Shown: piece after piece, positions 9,151 to 20,045 of the stretch
Position numbering within the stretch: position 1 is the first letter of the stretch
Layout: each line of letters starts with the position of its first letter
Assembly (NCBI GenBank): GCA_025201765.1
Contig: MU623642.1
Coordinates: forward strand, 1 to 22,704
Direction of reading: 5' to 3'
DNA from: Daldinia sp. FL1419
Taxonomy: Eukaryota; Ascomycota; Sordariomycetes; Xylariales; Hypoxylaceae
DNA length: 22,704 nt
Program-made: the position numbers and the translations under genes
The notes under the pieces: model-generated
What the model was told of the DNA's origin: nothing
The model's database searches: none
Seen by the model: the letters and a program-made list of their open reading frames with translations, nothing else

Positions 9151-10132
9151 AGGACTAGAAATTTCGAGCGGCTATATCGGCATTGGATTGCTATAGCGAT
9201 GTGATGCTTCCATGGGGCGGGTAGCAGTACTAGATAGCCTCACATTGTTAGGCCTCCGACGTCTGAACCAATAGCCGTCTTCTAGACACCAAGGGTGGTA
9301 TGTAGCTCAGAACACGGCAACCATGATGCGATTAGCAGAAGTGGGAACTTATGCACGGTTGGAGCTGGCATCTCTTAGATGCCGAAGAACCGCAGATTAC
9401 TCGGGATTGTTAACCCTCGGATCCGCACTGGCAGGGAGATGGATGTTTCGTACAAATTAATAAACCATAGCAAATCTCCCATTCGGATATAACAATTTGA
9501 TGATACTAGCCATTCAGTGCTATAAAAGTAGTCTCCAACGCCAAGAATGCCCCCTGAATACGGACCCTTTACAGACGAATTGTTATTTTGTCTAGTAGAC
9601 TTGAACACTTTCGCGTGCTAATATTTTGAGTATAAGGAAGTGTTGGATGTAATTATTTAATCCAGCCGTTTATGCTAAGAGGGGACCCATGAACGTCACT
9701 CGGAGAGGGTAGATCCTACTTCCATTCATTCGAATATGCTTGAACGGGGTTTTAAAAGACGAGCGATGAGGCAAGTTTCTGAATGTATTAGTCAATTCCT
9801 TTGTCGCGGCTAATTCAACATGGCAGATGTAAATAATACCCCGAGAAATGTACCTAATTAATGGCAAAATATATCTCATTCTTCTGCAGTTCCTAGGCTA
9901 TACGAATAGCCGTGAAGAGAAACTACGCCAAATAACATGTTCACCCTTAAATTTGAATTACTATATAGTATTGATTCATTTCAAAGCTCTGAGAGCTATG
10001 TTCAACTCATCAGACCCAGCTTCCTGCTACTTTCCGAAGTACTGAGCGCCTCTTATAAATCCGAATTTCTAGGTGAGATATCTATCCCTGGATTATTTAC
10101 AATACCAATAATAGTACCAAACAATCGACATA
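9151..10132. other. Intergenic between convergent protease and C2-protein genes
   Basis: This is the shared downstream region of two genes that point towards each other. Several short frames occur (for example minus 9375-9608 and 9670-9879, plus 9848-10206), but they overlap each other, show no protein features and use codons unlike the neighbouring genes. The two 3' untranslated regions should lie here. No repeat shared with the rest of the window was noticed. Confidence 0.5.
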
Positions 10133-12040
10133 TTAGGTGGCCGCATCACTGCCGCTCGGCCCACTCAACACCGCATCCGCGGGCTTTTTCCCTGTCAGCT
10201 CCTTAATCCGCCTCGGTTCCTCGAGGAGGTCCCAAGCTCTCTCCCTTTTACTCTTACGCCCTATTTCTCCGGCTCGTTCCATATCCTCGAGATCGCTAAT
10301 ATCGTCGGAGCTGAATGAACTCGCGCTAGGGCTACGGTTCAGTACCATGTTAACCGCGCGGCCTTCCCTCTTCTTCACCTTGACTTGGGCTGCCTTTAAT
10401 TTCTGGTCTTCCGGATCATCACACGCTAACGTCACGACTCCTAGGCCCGGAAAGTTACGCTCTAGTAATTTCTTTAAGTCGGGCAACACCGACTTGTCAG
10501 GACGATAAGTACCACTGTCATTGTCGATGATCAACTGGTAGTATTCGGGTTTAGTGGGTGGCGTTTCTCTAGGTGGACCGCCCTGGATATCGTCTTCAGG
10601 ATGAGTGGGTTCGCCGGGTTCGGGATCCTCGGTTGTCCTAGGTTTTTTCAACCTACGGATAAAGAACTCTCCGGAGCAAGCGATATATATGGCAGCGTCA
10701 CTATGCATAGTATGTTTACTGAGAAGGTCGATACCAAATTCCTTGCCAGTTTCTGTGAACCTCATAATCCCGTCCAGAGTAATGACATAGGTGAATATTC
10801 GCCCACCTTCGTCGAAGTGTGCCATTTTTAAGAATTGGAGGCTAGCTTCCTCTGAGCACGGCTCAAAAGTTCCAAATAGTGTGCCCCTGTCGAAGTTATA
10901 TATACGATGGTGCTGGTGATGGAGAGCCTTATTCAGAATCTTACCACGCAACCCACGGCTCTTGAACAAGAGACCAATGATGGGGCGGAATTCGACGAAT
11001 CTATGATATAGTCTTTCTGGTACCGGGCCTGCTAACTGGATCTCGTTGGCTTGAAAATCGTACTTTTGGGTCCTTCTTTCCACTTGCTTGCCATTACTCT
11101 GGGGTGCAGACGTTGCGGCATTCGCATCGTGATCATTTGAGTCGTTGGCCTCGTCTTTATTCACTTTGATACCCGTCATTCGGCCAATCATGGGTGAGAA
11201 GTGTTTGAAGTAATAAGTTGGACCAACCGTATACGTCCGACCGTACGGCGGATCCGACTTGCCCAAAACGACGGCACTTATGTATAACCTGGGAGTCAAT
11301 GACACATCCTTGGCAAATGCACTCATACAAGCCTTAAGAACGTATGCGCGCTTACTACCACTGCGCTTTTTGACTTCAAACTCCTTAGCCCCGGGTCCAA
11401 AACCTCCCCAGTCTTTGTTAACACGATTGACTACGATAGTCACATTGCCAAGTCTATCATTCTGATCTGGCCAGTCTTCGTCGTATAAACGGCATTTCAA
11501 CTTGAATCCAGACGAGGGCACGTTGGCTACAATCCATTCCTGTTCCCATTGAGGCTCAAGCGTCTTCCTAACTGTGCGCGTCCGGTAGACGAGGTCTGGA
11601 TCTTCCTTATGTCTTTTCGGTAGAGAAGTTGTTAAAGTAGCGGTTAAGAATGGGTCGGATGAACCTGTACTGATATCGGCAGCAGGTAAATTCTCGGCGC
11701 GATGAAATACAAATTTGACAGTATAACCCGGGGGAGCATCGGGTATCGGGGTGGGGTCAAAGCCACCAGGAGGTTTAGTTTTAGTTTTGATCTTCTCTTT
11801 CTGCTCCTTGAATTTATGTTTGAAGGTACTGCTGCGGGGAAGAGGACCGTCTATCTTCTCATTGGATGTAGCATTAGGATGTGGATGAGTTCCATCATCG
11901 GGGGTTGGGTGGTGGTCGGAGACTTGCTGGACATTTTTTTCATTATTGACCCCATTAGTCCCATTTGCAGTCCCTCCTTGCGATACTAAGTCTTGACCAC
12001 GGGGTGTAAAATCGGCCTCCCCCTCGGCGCGAAAAGACAT
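10133..12040 (-). CDS. C2-domain protein of conserved fungal type, 635 residues
   Basis: A single uninterrupted frame runs from ATG (12040) to TAA (10133-10135). Residues 1-105 are polar and low in complexity, with a Lys-rich stretch at 74-90. A C2 domain covers about 106-216: it starts GYTVKFVFHRAENLPAADI and has acidic residues in the calcium-loop positions (Asp122, Asp129, Asp187, Asp189, Asp192, Asp195). C2 domains bind membrane phospholipid, often with calcium. The region 240-465 is well ordered, with YYFKHFSPMIGRMTG, an HHQHHRIYNFDRGTLFG stretch and FEP/FDEGGRIF. A conserved C-terminal part (498-560: YYQLIIDNDSGTYRPD, LLERNFPGLGVVTL) follows an acidic proline-rich linker, and the end is Ser/Asp-rich. 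There is no signal peptide or membrane segment, so it is probably cytosolic and recruited to membranes. I recognise the architecture as that of uncharacterised fungal C2 proteins, but know no assigned reaction. It converges on the protease gene; no functional link is evident. Confidence 0.88.
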   Translation of the reverse strand: MSFRAEGEADFTPRGQDLVSQGGTANGTNGVNNEKNVQQVSDHHPTPDDGTHPHPNATSNEKIDGPLPRSSTFKHKFKEQKEKIKTKTKPPGGFDPTPIPDAPPGYTVKFVFHRAENLPAADISTGSSDPFLTATLTTSLPKRHKEDPDLVYRTRTVRKTLEPQWEQEWIVANVPSSGFKLKCRLYDEDWPDQNDRLGNVTIVVNRVNKDWGGFGPGAKEFEVKKRSGSKRAYVLKACMSAFAKDVSLTPRLYISAVVLGKSDPPYGRTYTVGPTYYFKHFSPMIGRMTGIKVNKDEANDSNDHDANAATSAPQSNGKQVERRTQKYDFQANEIQLAGPVPERLYHRFVEFRPIIGLLFKSRGLRGKILNKALHHQHHRIYNFDRGTLFGTFEPCSEEASLQFLKMAHFDEGGRIFTYVITLDGIMRFTETGKEFGIDLLSKHTMHSDAAIYIACSGEFFIRRLKKPRTTEDPEPGEPTHPEDDIQGGPPRETPPTKPEYYQLIIDNDSGTYRPDKSVLPDLKKLLERNFPGLGVVTLACDDPEDQKLKAAQVKVKKREGRAVNMVLNRSPSASSFSSDDISDLEDMERAGEIGRKSKRERAWDLLEEPRRIKELTGKKPADAVLSGPSGSDAAT

Positions 12041-12761
12041 GTCGGATGATATTAATCGCTAAAGGGATTTAAAGGTAATGATGTCAAGACCGGGAGTGAT
12101 AATGGTAGTCGGTCTGCTAGCTCCGAGACCGTTCTACTCGATGGGTCGCAAAATCCTTACTACGGTTCGGAACGATGAACAAAGAGGGATGGGCGATGAT
12201 GGATGCCAAGGCGGTGGTAGTTTTGGAGAATTGGTATAAGCTGATGGCTAATACTGCCAATAGAGGTTGAATCGCATTTCTCCACTCGATGCGCCGATAC
12301 AATGGTACGTAACGATTAATCTAGATATTCCAATATTATATTTAAGAGGGGGATAGGGAGTAATAAAATACGATCGTACGAAAAATAATCGTAATTGGAA
12401 AAAATTTTTTAAAAAGAATTTTAGGAGTTTATTCCCCGGATTGCTTCACCTTGTCGGCAAGCTTAGCAATAATGAACAATTATTGTAAATGACGATGGTG
12501 CCTTCAACGAAAAAAATGGCATAAGATTGGCGTTGTGATATTTAATTATTTTTATAATAATTACAATTGTTGAGAATAGGAGGTGAAGTAAAGGAGGAAT
12601 AAAAATAACCATTTTATTTGCGCAACAGCGCGTCAAATGTTTTTTTTTTCTTTGCTGTTTTTGGATATTGTAAGCAATGTTGTAATGCCGCTTTGCCGGT
12701 TGGGTTCTGCACATCAGCATCTGACATCCATGATGTACCTATATGTTTTTTTTTTTTTGAA
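12041..12761. other. Promoter side of the C2 gene grading into AT-rich DNA
   Basis: Composition falls steadily from the C2-gene start to about 12,300 and becomes AT-rich by 12,540. Minus-strand frames at 12117-12302 and 12463-12720 have no recognisable features. Long T runs occur at 12640-12650 and 12746-12758. No retroelement motif is visible. I infer that the C2-gene promoter lies in the first few hundred bases. Confidence 0.45.
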
Positions 12762-12844
12762 TTATACCTTAAGGTATAAGAATGGCATAATAGGGAATAT
12801 TGAAAATTATATTTAATTTATTATGCCATAAGTTTTCTTAAGGT
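12762..12844. repeat. Nested inverted repeat with an 18-bp perfect palindrome
   Basis: Bases 12762-12779 form a perfect palindrome centred on CCTTAAGG. In addition ATGGCATAATA (12782-12792) is repeated inverted at 12819-12829, and ACCTTAAG (from 12766) is repeated inverted at 12837-12844. A hairpin with a loop of about 26 bases and a few mismatches is therefore possible. ATGGCATAA also occurs singly near 4048 and 12517. It could be a decayed miniature transposon at the edge of the gene island; no target duplication was identified. Confidence 0.5.
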
Positions 12845-13375
12845 TTTTTATTATAATAAAAATGTATAAATAATGAAAAATTGGTATTTTATTTAGTATA
12901 ATAATCTTATATATTGATTTTATAATTTTTAAATTTTAAATGATATTATAAATATAATTTTTTTTATTTTTTATTATTTTTTATTATTTTTTAAGATTAA
13001 CATTAATTGGACAGTAAGGGGCGTAATATTCAGGCAGTAGCCATAAAAGAAATAGGGTCCCTAAGGGGTATATACTTTTTAATATATATTTTTTGATATT
13101 TTTTATACTTTCTTAAGATTTTAATTATTTAAAAAAATATTTAATTTATTATAAAATTTATATATCTTTATGTATATTATATAATTAATTATTTTTATAA
13201 ATCTTATAATTTAATTAAAAATATTTTAATTTTTAATATTTTAAATTAAATCTTTAATAGTTTAATAAATTTTTGGTTATTTCTGTTTATTTTTTAAATA
13301 ATTATTATATTATTATCCAGGATAAAATCCAGTATATTATACTGAAATTCTTTTAATAAATTATTATGTGAAATT
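12845..13375. other. AT-rich DNA bordering the copia element
   Basis: No gene is seen. The stretch starts the right-hand AT-rich block. A tandem (TTTTTTATTA)-like low-complexity run lies at about 12958-12992. One patch at about 13008-13073 has noticeably more G and C than its surroundings, but no feature could be assigned to it. Confidence 0.45.
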
Positions 13376-13444
13376 GATAAGAAATTGATAATAATTGATA
13401 AGAGCTGATAAGAGCTGATAAGGTGGTTGATAAGCTGATAAGGG
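13376..13444. repeat. Cluster of seven GATAA motifs (GCTGATAAG repeats)
   Basis: Seven GATAA or GATAAT motifs start at 13376, 13387, 13397, 13407, 13417, 13429 and 13437, mostly spaced 8-12 bases. The central units are near-perfect tandem copies of AGAGCTGATA. It lies just outside the inferred 3' end of the copia LTR. This could be a short tandem repeat or a GATA-factor binding cluster; function is inference. Confidence 0.55.
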
Positions 13445-13497
13445 GTAAAAGAAATATATTAAAAATTTAAAGTTTAAAAAAACATTTATGATTGGGT

Positions 13498-13763
13498 GCA
13501 TCTTTTTCATTAGTAAGAATTTGAGCTAATTAAGTAGGAAAATAATTTTTAAAGGCTTATTTATGTTGTATATGAGCTCTAATAGCTTTTGCAGGATATA
13601 TTCTAATGTATTTGTCATATAATATATAGGGAAAATTATGATTGTAGAATTTAAGTTGTTATTATTGTTGTTAGAATTTTAAAATAAAGTGGTGTGGTTT
13701 TTTATGGAATTGTTGTAAAGGAGAGAATTTTTCTATGTTATTTTTAGGTTTATTAATCTAATA
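13498..13763 (-). repeat. 3' LTR of the copia element
   Basis: On the minus strand the LTR begins at 13763 with TATTAGATTAATAAACC, a C-to-T/G-to-A altered form of TGTTGGATTAGTAAGCC seen at 19030. It aligns with 18883-19030 for its first 148 bases or so. The inner part carries a GAGCTCTAATAGCTTTT block and an 'aattaagtaggaaaataa' block that also occur near 20.05 and 20.29 kb. The far end is placed at a TG (13498) that reads ...GATGCA on the minus strand, giving about 266 bases. This end is a guess, because no target duplication was found. Confidence 0.6.
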
Positions 13764-14295
13764 TATTTTTTTAGATGAAGTTGATAGGCGAATTTGGAGC
13801 GTATAATATCAAAAATGTGATCTTTTTATATTTCCAAATTGGTGTATTTTTTTGATTATGTTTTTTTAATAGTTTTTTTATTTATTTCCTGTTTTTGCTA
13901 TATTATTTTATTTATATTTTTGAGTGTTTTGGCTTTTAGATGATTTGAAATATCTATTAGATTTATTTGTTTTTTGAAATGGGTATGTTTTTTTTTTAAT
14001 AATGTTTTTATAAATCCATTTGTATTTATATTTTTTGAATTAATGTAATTAATTTTGATATGGTTTTTTTGAGTTTTTTGTTTGAATTAATAATTGTGTA
14101 TATTTATATGTTTTAATTTTGTTTTGAATTTTTTGATATTTTTAGTAATTAATTTAATTATTTATTTATTATTATATAATAAGAGTATAATTTGGTTTTT
14201 GAGTTTAATTTTAAAGTTTTTAATTAATTGTAATATATAAAATTTTTTTTTTATAATTTAAGTTAAGGTAAATAATTTAGTTTTAATAGTAAAGG
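13764..14295 (-). pseudogene. Ty1/copia RNase H and polyprotein C-terminus, RIP-inactivated copy 2
   Basis: Homologous along its length to 1662-2192. On the minus strand the RNase H region reads LLYNNK with a stop where copia proteins have LLCDNKQ. It is followed by the decayed KLRHVDIH and DGLTKAL-type motifs and a lysine-rich tail ending near the polypurine tract beside the LTR. In this copy the plus strand has lost mainly C while keeping G, the opposite of copy 1, so the mutations fell on the other DNA strand. It belongs to the larger element 13498-19030. Confidence 0.75.
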
Positions 14296-15830
14296 TAATA
14301 ATTGTATTTTATTTATTGGTTTTTTAGTTAATTATTTTATTAAATAATTTTATTATATATATTTATGAGTTTTTTTAATTAATTATGTTATTAGTAAATG
14401 AGGTATTGTTGGTGATTTTGAAGATATTGTTTTTATTTAGTTCTAAAGTATATTTTTATATATGTTAGAAATATTATATAATTTGATTAATTATTGTATG
14501 ATGTTTTGGGTTTGGATTTAGGTTGAATTGGATTAATTTTGAATAGGTAAATGTAATATCAGGTTGGGTGATTATTGTAGTGTATAAAATTAAGCTTATT
14601 TTTTATTGGTATTATTGTATTAATTAAGGTGAGGTTATTTTTATATAAGGTAATAGTTTTTTTTTTGTTATAGGTATTTTAGGGATTTTTTTAGTTATTT
14701 TTGTTAGGTTAGTAATTTTGTTAATATAAGTAGATTGGTTTAGTTAAATTTGATGTTGTGTTTGGTTTTGAATTATTTTGATTTTAAAAAATTATTGTAG
14801 TTTATTATTTTTAATTAGTTTATATTGTTTTTTAAGTTTAGAAATAATTGATTTAATTTTTGGTTTAATTTTTTTTTGATATATTATAATAATATTATTT
14901 ATATATATAAAAAGGAAGATTTTATTTTTAGTAAATATATATGGTTTTTGAGATATTAGAATAAAGTCAAATTCTTTTAAAGTTTGTAAGAACTTTTGTT
15001 GTTAAAGGAGAGGTGATTTTTGAAGATTGTAGAATATTTTAATAATATAAAGTATTTTTCTTGGTTATTGATATTTTTGGGATATATGTATAAATATGTT
15101 TTTTTTAAATTTTATATTTATAAATGTATTTATTATATTATATTATATAAATTTAAGATTGTATTTAGTTATTATTGTTATTAATATTTGGAAAGATTTT
15201 TTAATAAATATAAAAGTATAGGTTTTTTTGTTATTAATTATTTATTAATTTTTTTTTATTATTAAATATGTTTTATATTGTTGGAAAAAATTGTGTTTAT
15301 TGGTTTTATAAATGTAAATTTATATATATTTAAATATTTATTTATTTTTATATTAATTATTTAATTATAATATAATTTCTTAAATATGTATATTAATATA
15401 ATTTTTAAAATAGATTTATTTAATTTTTTAGAATATTTTATATAATGGATGATTTTGGATATCCAAATATTATTTTAGAGGTTTTAATAAGTTTTTTCTA
15501 TATATTTTCTTATATTTATTAATTTTTATTAAGAATATTTAAATAAAATTATTTAAATTTTTTTTATTATATTAAGGGGGTTAATAAGTGAATTTTAATA
15601 TTTTTATTTTATTAATTATATATTTTTTGTATATATTAATTTTGTTTATTAAAGAATTAATATAAAATGTTATTTTTTATGGTGTATGATATTTATTATT
15701 GGGAATGATATAAAAGATTATTAATGTTTTGATATAGATAATAAGTAAAGTTGTTAATAGAGAATTATTTGGAAAAAATAATAAATAAAAATGTGCTTTT
15801 GTATAAAGGTAATTAATTTTTATAATAAAA
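14296..15830 (-). pseudogene. Ty1/copia reverse transcriptase region, RIP-inactivated
   Basis: Read on the minus strand, 14920-14880 gives IFLFIYINNIIII. With two Asp codons changed to Asn and one Val changed to Ile by G-to-A change, this is the YVDD catalytic loop of copia reverse transcriptase; the loop itself is at 14894-14905. Upstream on that strand (about 15060-14940) a decayed LYGLKQSP-like segment reads LY...KSPLL followed by FLQTLKEFDFILIS, as in the family. There are many stop codons, so it cannot be translated. The plus strand is C-poor and G-rich throughout, consistent with one-strand RIP. Confidence 0.75.
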
Positions 15831-18800
15831 ATTTTTTTCCTTTTGTTTAATAATTTGTTTAATTTTATTAATTTATTAATTATGCCTAATATATTTATAT
15901 TCTTAATTTATTTTAAAAGATTTGTTTAAATATTATTATATATGTTTATTTCTTTTTAGGTTAGGAGTTTTAGATAAATTTCAATAAATTATTATATTAA
16001 TTTATCCTATAGGTTACCAATTTATTTCTAAATCTATTTTATAATTTTTAGAAATTATTATTAAAAATTTTATTTTTTTTAAATGTAATATTTTTTAATT
16101 CTATTATTTTATTAATATATGGGTTTTAAATTTTATATATATTTATAAATATATAATTTATTAAAAAACTTATTTATACTTTAAAATTAAATTTTCTTAA
16201 TTTGTTTAACTTTTTAAATATTATTATCATTATAATGTAAGCCTTATAGCCATATACCCAAAAGTAACCTTATTAAAATTTTTGGTTATAAATTATAAGA
16301 TCATTATTTATATTAATATATATATAAAATTAATTATATAGTATTTATCAATTTATTTTATATTATAATGTTTAATTATATAAATACATTATTATTTTAT
16401 AAATTTTAGATTATAAAAAATAAGGTAACTTTAAATATATTCTTATAATTTTTGCCTTATCCTTAATTATATCTTTTAAATGTTTGGCAACACTATTTTA
16501 AGCTTATATATAAATTGCTGAAAGCTTGATTTTCATATATAAACTTTCTAAATATGCATAAATTGTTAACTTTTTTTTAATAATTTCTTAATTAAATTCC
16601 TAAATTTTTAAAATAATATCATATTAAATCTTTAAAATATTAATAAAGTTTTTTAAGGTTTTAATAATTGATATTATTATTTAGTTTATAAAATAATAAT
16701 TAAATATTATATTAATTTATTAATTTATAATTAATAATAAATTTATAAAGTTATTATTTAATTCTTTAATATTATAAAAATTAAAAATTAATCTTACTTC
16801 TAAGATTTTGTTAATATATCTAAATATTTAATTTATTTAATATTTGGCTTTAACAATAGTATATATTTTACAATTAATTATTTTAATTCTTTTAATTTGG
16901 ATTCTAATATTTATTTTAATAAAGTTTTCTAATATTTATGGGTTTAAATATTTTAATTTTAAATGTTATTTAAATATATTTATTATTAATATTTATTTTT
17001 TCTGATTAAATTTATTATATTATATATAAAATATTAATTCAGATATTTTAAAAAAAATATTCTTAAATATAAATTAATTAAAATAATTAATAAATTTAAT
17101 TATAATTTTACTATTTTAAAATCTTAAATAAATATATTTTTAATAATTATCCTATTAATATCTCTACCTTTTAAGAATTTATAAAAATATAAGGTTATAA
17201 ATGAAATTTAAATAATATATTATATCTGAAAACCTGATTTTTGTAATATTATTAATATATTTAATTTTAATATTAATATATTTATAACTTAATATTTAAA
17301 CCTTATTATTTCTAATAATAATATATTTTCTTAAAAGAACTTTTTTGTAATTAATAAACTTTAATATTTGATTAAAGACATATATTATGGTTTTTAAGTT
17401 TAATATAATTAAATCCTTCAAAAAATAATGATTTACATTATAAGTAACACCTATAATATTTATTATAAATGTTGTTTTTAATTTTGAAATTATTATTTAT
17501 TTTAATAATCAATTCTTATTTTTTTAATTAATTACGTTATTTTTATTTTTCTCCTTAAGGTTATTAAAAACTTTTACTTTTATTATTAATTTAAAATTAT
17601 ACTTAATTTTTTTTTATATAAATATATCAAATTATATATTAATCCTGAAATATTTAAAACACTTTAATTCAATAATATAAAAACATTTTTCAATTTTATA
17701 AAAATTTAAGTAAATTTTATATTTATTATACCTATATTAATATATTAATAAATGTAAATATTAATTAATATTTATATTATATTTTTTTATTTATTTAAAT
17801 TATTTTAACATTTATTTAATTATTTATTTTATTTAATCAATTTTCTTTTATAGGAATTTTTTTCTTTATTAAAATTATTAATATTATTATTTTTATAATA
17901 AATAATAAAAGCATTTTTATGGACCTTTCTTTTTCTCTTTTAATTTATATCCATAATATAAATATAATTTTTAAAAAAATAAATAATATCTTTAAAGGTT
18001 AATATTTTATTATTAATTTTCTTTTAATACATTATTACTTAAATAAATATTTATTCTTAAAATATTAGTATTATTATTTATAAAGTAGTTAGGAACTATT
18101 TTTATAAATTAATAATAATAGTAAACTTCTTATTTATTTCATATAATATAACTATTTCTTAAGAAATAATCTATTCTTTTTAATCTTTAAATTATTTTAA
18201 AAATAATATTATTATTTTTTTATAATATTCTTTTACTTTATATTTATTAAAATTAATATTAAAATTTTTTTTAAAAGTAATATATTTTTTTGGAACATTT
18301 TAAATTAAAAGTAAAATTAATATTTAATAAGATTTTAATATAATTTTTATTATATAATTTAAAAATTAAATTAATTTATTATATTTAATATTATATAAAA
18401 CCATAGTTCATATATACATTTATATATCTTTATTATAATAAAGCTTTTTAATTAATATAAATTAACTTATATTATAAAGGTAAATATCCATAATAAAATT
18501 ATTGGGCATATCTATTATATTACCTTATTTACCTCTTTTAAAAGCCAACAAATTATTCAAATTTTCAGAATTGATTTTATAATCTTTAATATTCAATTAT
18601 GCTGGTTAAAATGTTAAAGGGAATAGAAATTTCCTTGTTAGATTAGTATTTTTTGGATTCAGTTAATCCCACACATTTAGGTTATAGGTTAAAATTATAA
18701 AAATTTGATTTTATATTTTCCAATTGTTAAATATAAATAATTAATTTTCTTTTATAATATTTTTGAATAATATTATTTAATTAAATATAATTGAAATTAT

Positions 18801-18882
18801 ATTGAATGTATATTTATATAATACAGTTAAATTAATATTAATTATATATTTATATTGAAATACAATTAAAACTCTTAATTAT
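15831..18882 (-). pseudogene. Probable copia integrase and gag region, RIP-inactivated
   Basis: This is the expected position for integrase, protease and gag of the leftward-reading copia element. Around 16860-16570 on the minus strand one frame reads FYNIKELNNNFINLL and, about 33 codons on, IIKTLKNFINILKI. These are placed and spaced like the copia integrase core's second acidic motif and the following ER..RTLLE..RSML segment, with many RIP-type stops. The gag part (about 17.5-18.8 kb) is too decayed for me to read. Unlike the reverse-transcriptase half, the plus strand here keeps C and has lost G. Confidence 0.5.
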
Positions 18883-19030
18883 TATATAATATATAAAGAA
18901 AATTATAATTATAAAATTCAAATTGTTATTATTGTTATTAGAATTCTAAAATAAAATGATATGGCTTTTTATGGAATTGTTATAAGGGAAAGAATTTTTC
19001 TACGTTATTTTTAGGCTTACTAATCCAACA
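18883..19030 (-). repeat. 5' LTR tip of the copia element
   Basis: On the minus strand it begins TGTTGGATTAGTAAGCC at 19030. It aligns with 13763-13617 and with 2303-2215, including 'ggctttttatg.aatt' and 'aagggaaagaatttt'. It is the least mutated of the three tips. Similarity stops near 18883. Confidence 0.7.
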
Positions 19031-19036
19031 GTATCC

Positions 19037-19455
19037 CACAAGTCAACCGATCAAACAAATCAACTGATCAGCAAAAATATATACAAAATATATCTATACG
19101 TAAATATACATTCTATTCAGAAAAAATCGTATTAAAAATCAATTTTAAAATTTGAATATTTCTTTTAAAAGTAATAATTATAATATTTTTTCTAAATTTT
19201 ATATAATTTCTTTCAATTTATTAAAAATAAAAAACGGAAAAGTGGGTCTAAAACAGTTGATATTTTAACCAACTTCTTCTATACCCCTAAAAGAATTTTT
19301 TCAATTTTTTTATGATATTAAATTTATATAATATAAAATATATTTAAATTTAAAAAAATAAGATTAAAAATTTATAAAGTTATAATTTTCAAATTTCTTT
19401 GATTTTTGGTTATATTTCGGCTGATCGGTTGACTTGTTTGATCGGTTGACTTGTG
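19037..19455. mobile_element. 419-bp element with 36-bp terminal inverted repeats (MITE-like)
   Basis: The left end (19037-19072) and the reverse complement of the right end (19420-19455) are identical at 34 of 36 positions. The two differences are RIP-type (A for G and T for C in the left copy). Each end holds a doubled unit: GATCGGTTGACTTGT at 19423-19437 and again at 19440-19454. The similarity of the arms fades inward but may continue. A weak palindrome near the centre (GTTG...CAAC around 19256-19273) suggests a foldback structure. No reading frame is present. No target duplication was found in the adjoining bases. It lies 6 bases beyond the copia LTR tip. Confidence 0.75.
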
Positions 19456-20045
19456 CGGCACGTTAACCCTATACTTTTTGTTGGGCTAAATGTACATATA
19501 AGAGAAATAACAGCAAAAGTAAATAATAAGTAAAATAATGTAATAAGATTTATATATTTATAAGTCTTAAGGAAGAAAATTATCTACTTTAATTTTAATA
19601 AATTTAGAATCTTTATATATATAATATATTAATTATATAATATCTCTTTTATTTATTATAAAGATCTATAATATTTAATAATATATAATTATTATTTATT
19701 TTTTTTTATAAATAATAGATTATAAATTATTATTAATTTTTTAAGTATAAATTAATTTAATTATTTTCTATTAATATCCTTATAACCTTATTAAAGAAGA
19801 TTTTTATTATAATATTAATTAGATTATAAGTTTTATAAATTTAATAAATATCATCTATTTCTTTATTTTTATATAATTATTTTAAAATTATAAAATTTAT
19901 TATTAACCTTTTTTCATTAATAGTATCTATTTGTACTAAATATTGGTATAAAGAAAATAAGTTGGTATAAAAAATGGAAAGAACTTTAAAAAATAAAAGA
20001 TATTTTAATATAATATTAATAATATAATATATAATATTGAACAGG
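19456..20045. other. AT-rich DNA, no gene seen
   Basis: After a short balanced flank (19456-19500) the sequence returns to extreme AT richness. No frame, RNA gene or recognisable repeat was identified. Confidence 0.5.

Larger units (their letters stand above)
13498..19030 (-). mobile_element. Near-complete Ty1/copia LTR retrotransposon, RIP-killed
   Basis: The order on the minus strand is LTR tip (19030-18883), probable gag and integrase, reverse transcriptase, RNase H, then the 3' LTR (13763 to about 13498). That is the copia order, with integrase before reverse transcriptase, and the length of about 5.5 kb fits the family. The 5' LTR matches the 3' LTR only over its first 148 bases, so its inner part is deleted or replaced. 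No reading frame survives. A 5-base target duplication could not be identified (the outer right flank reads gtatc). Confidence 0.65.
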
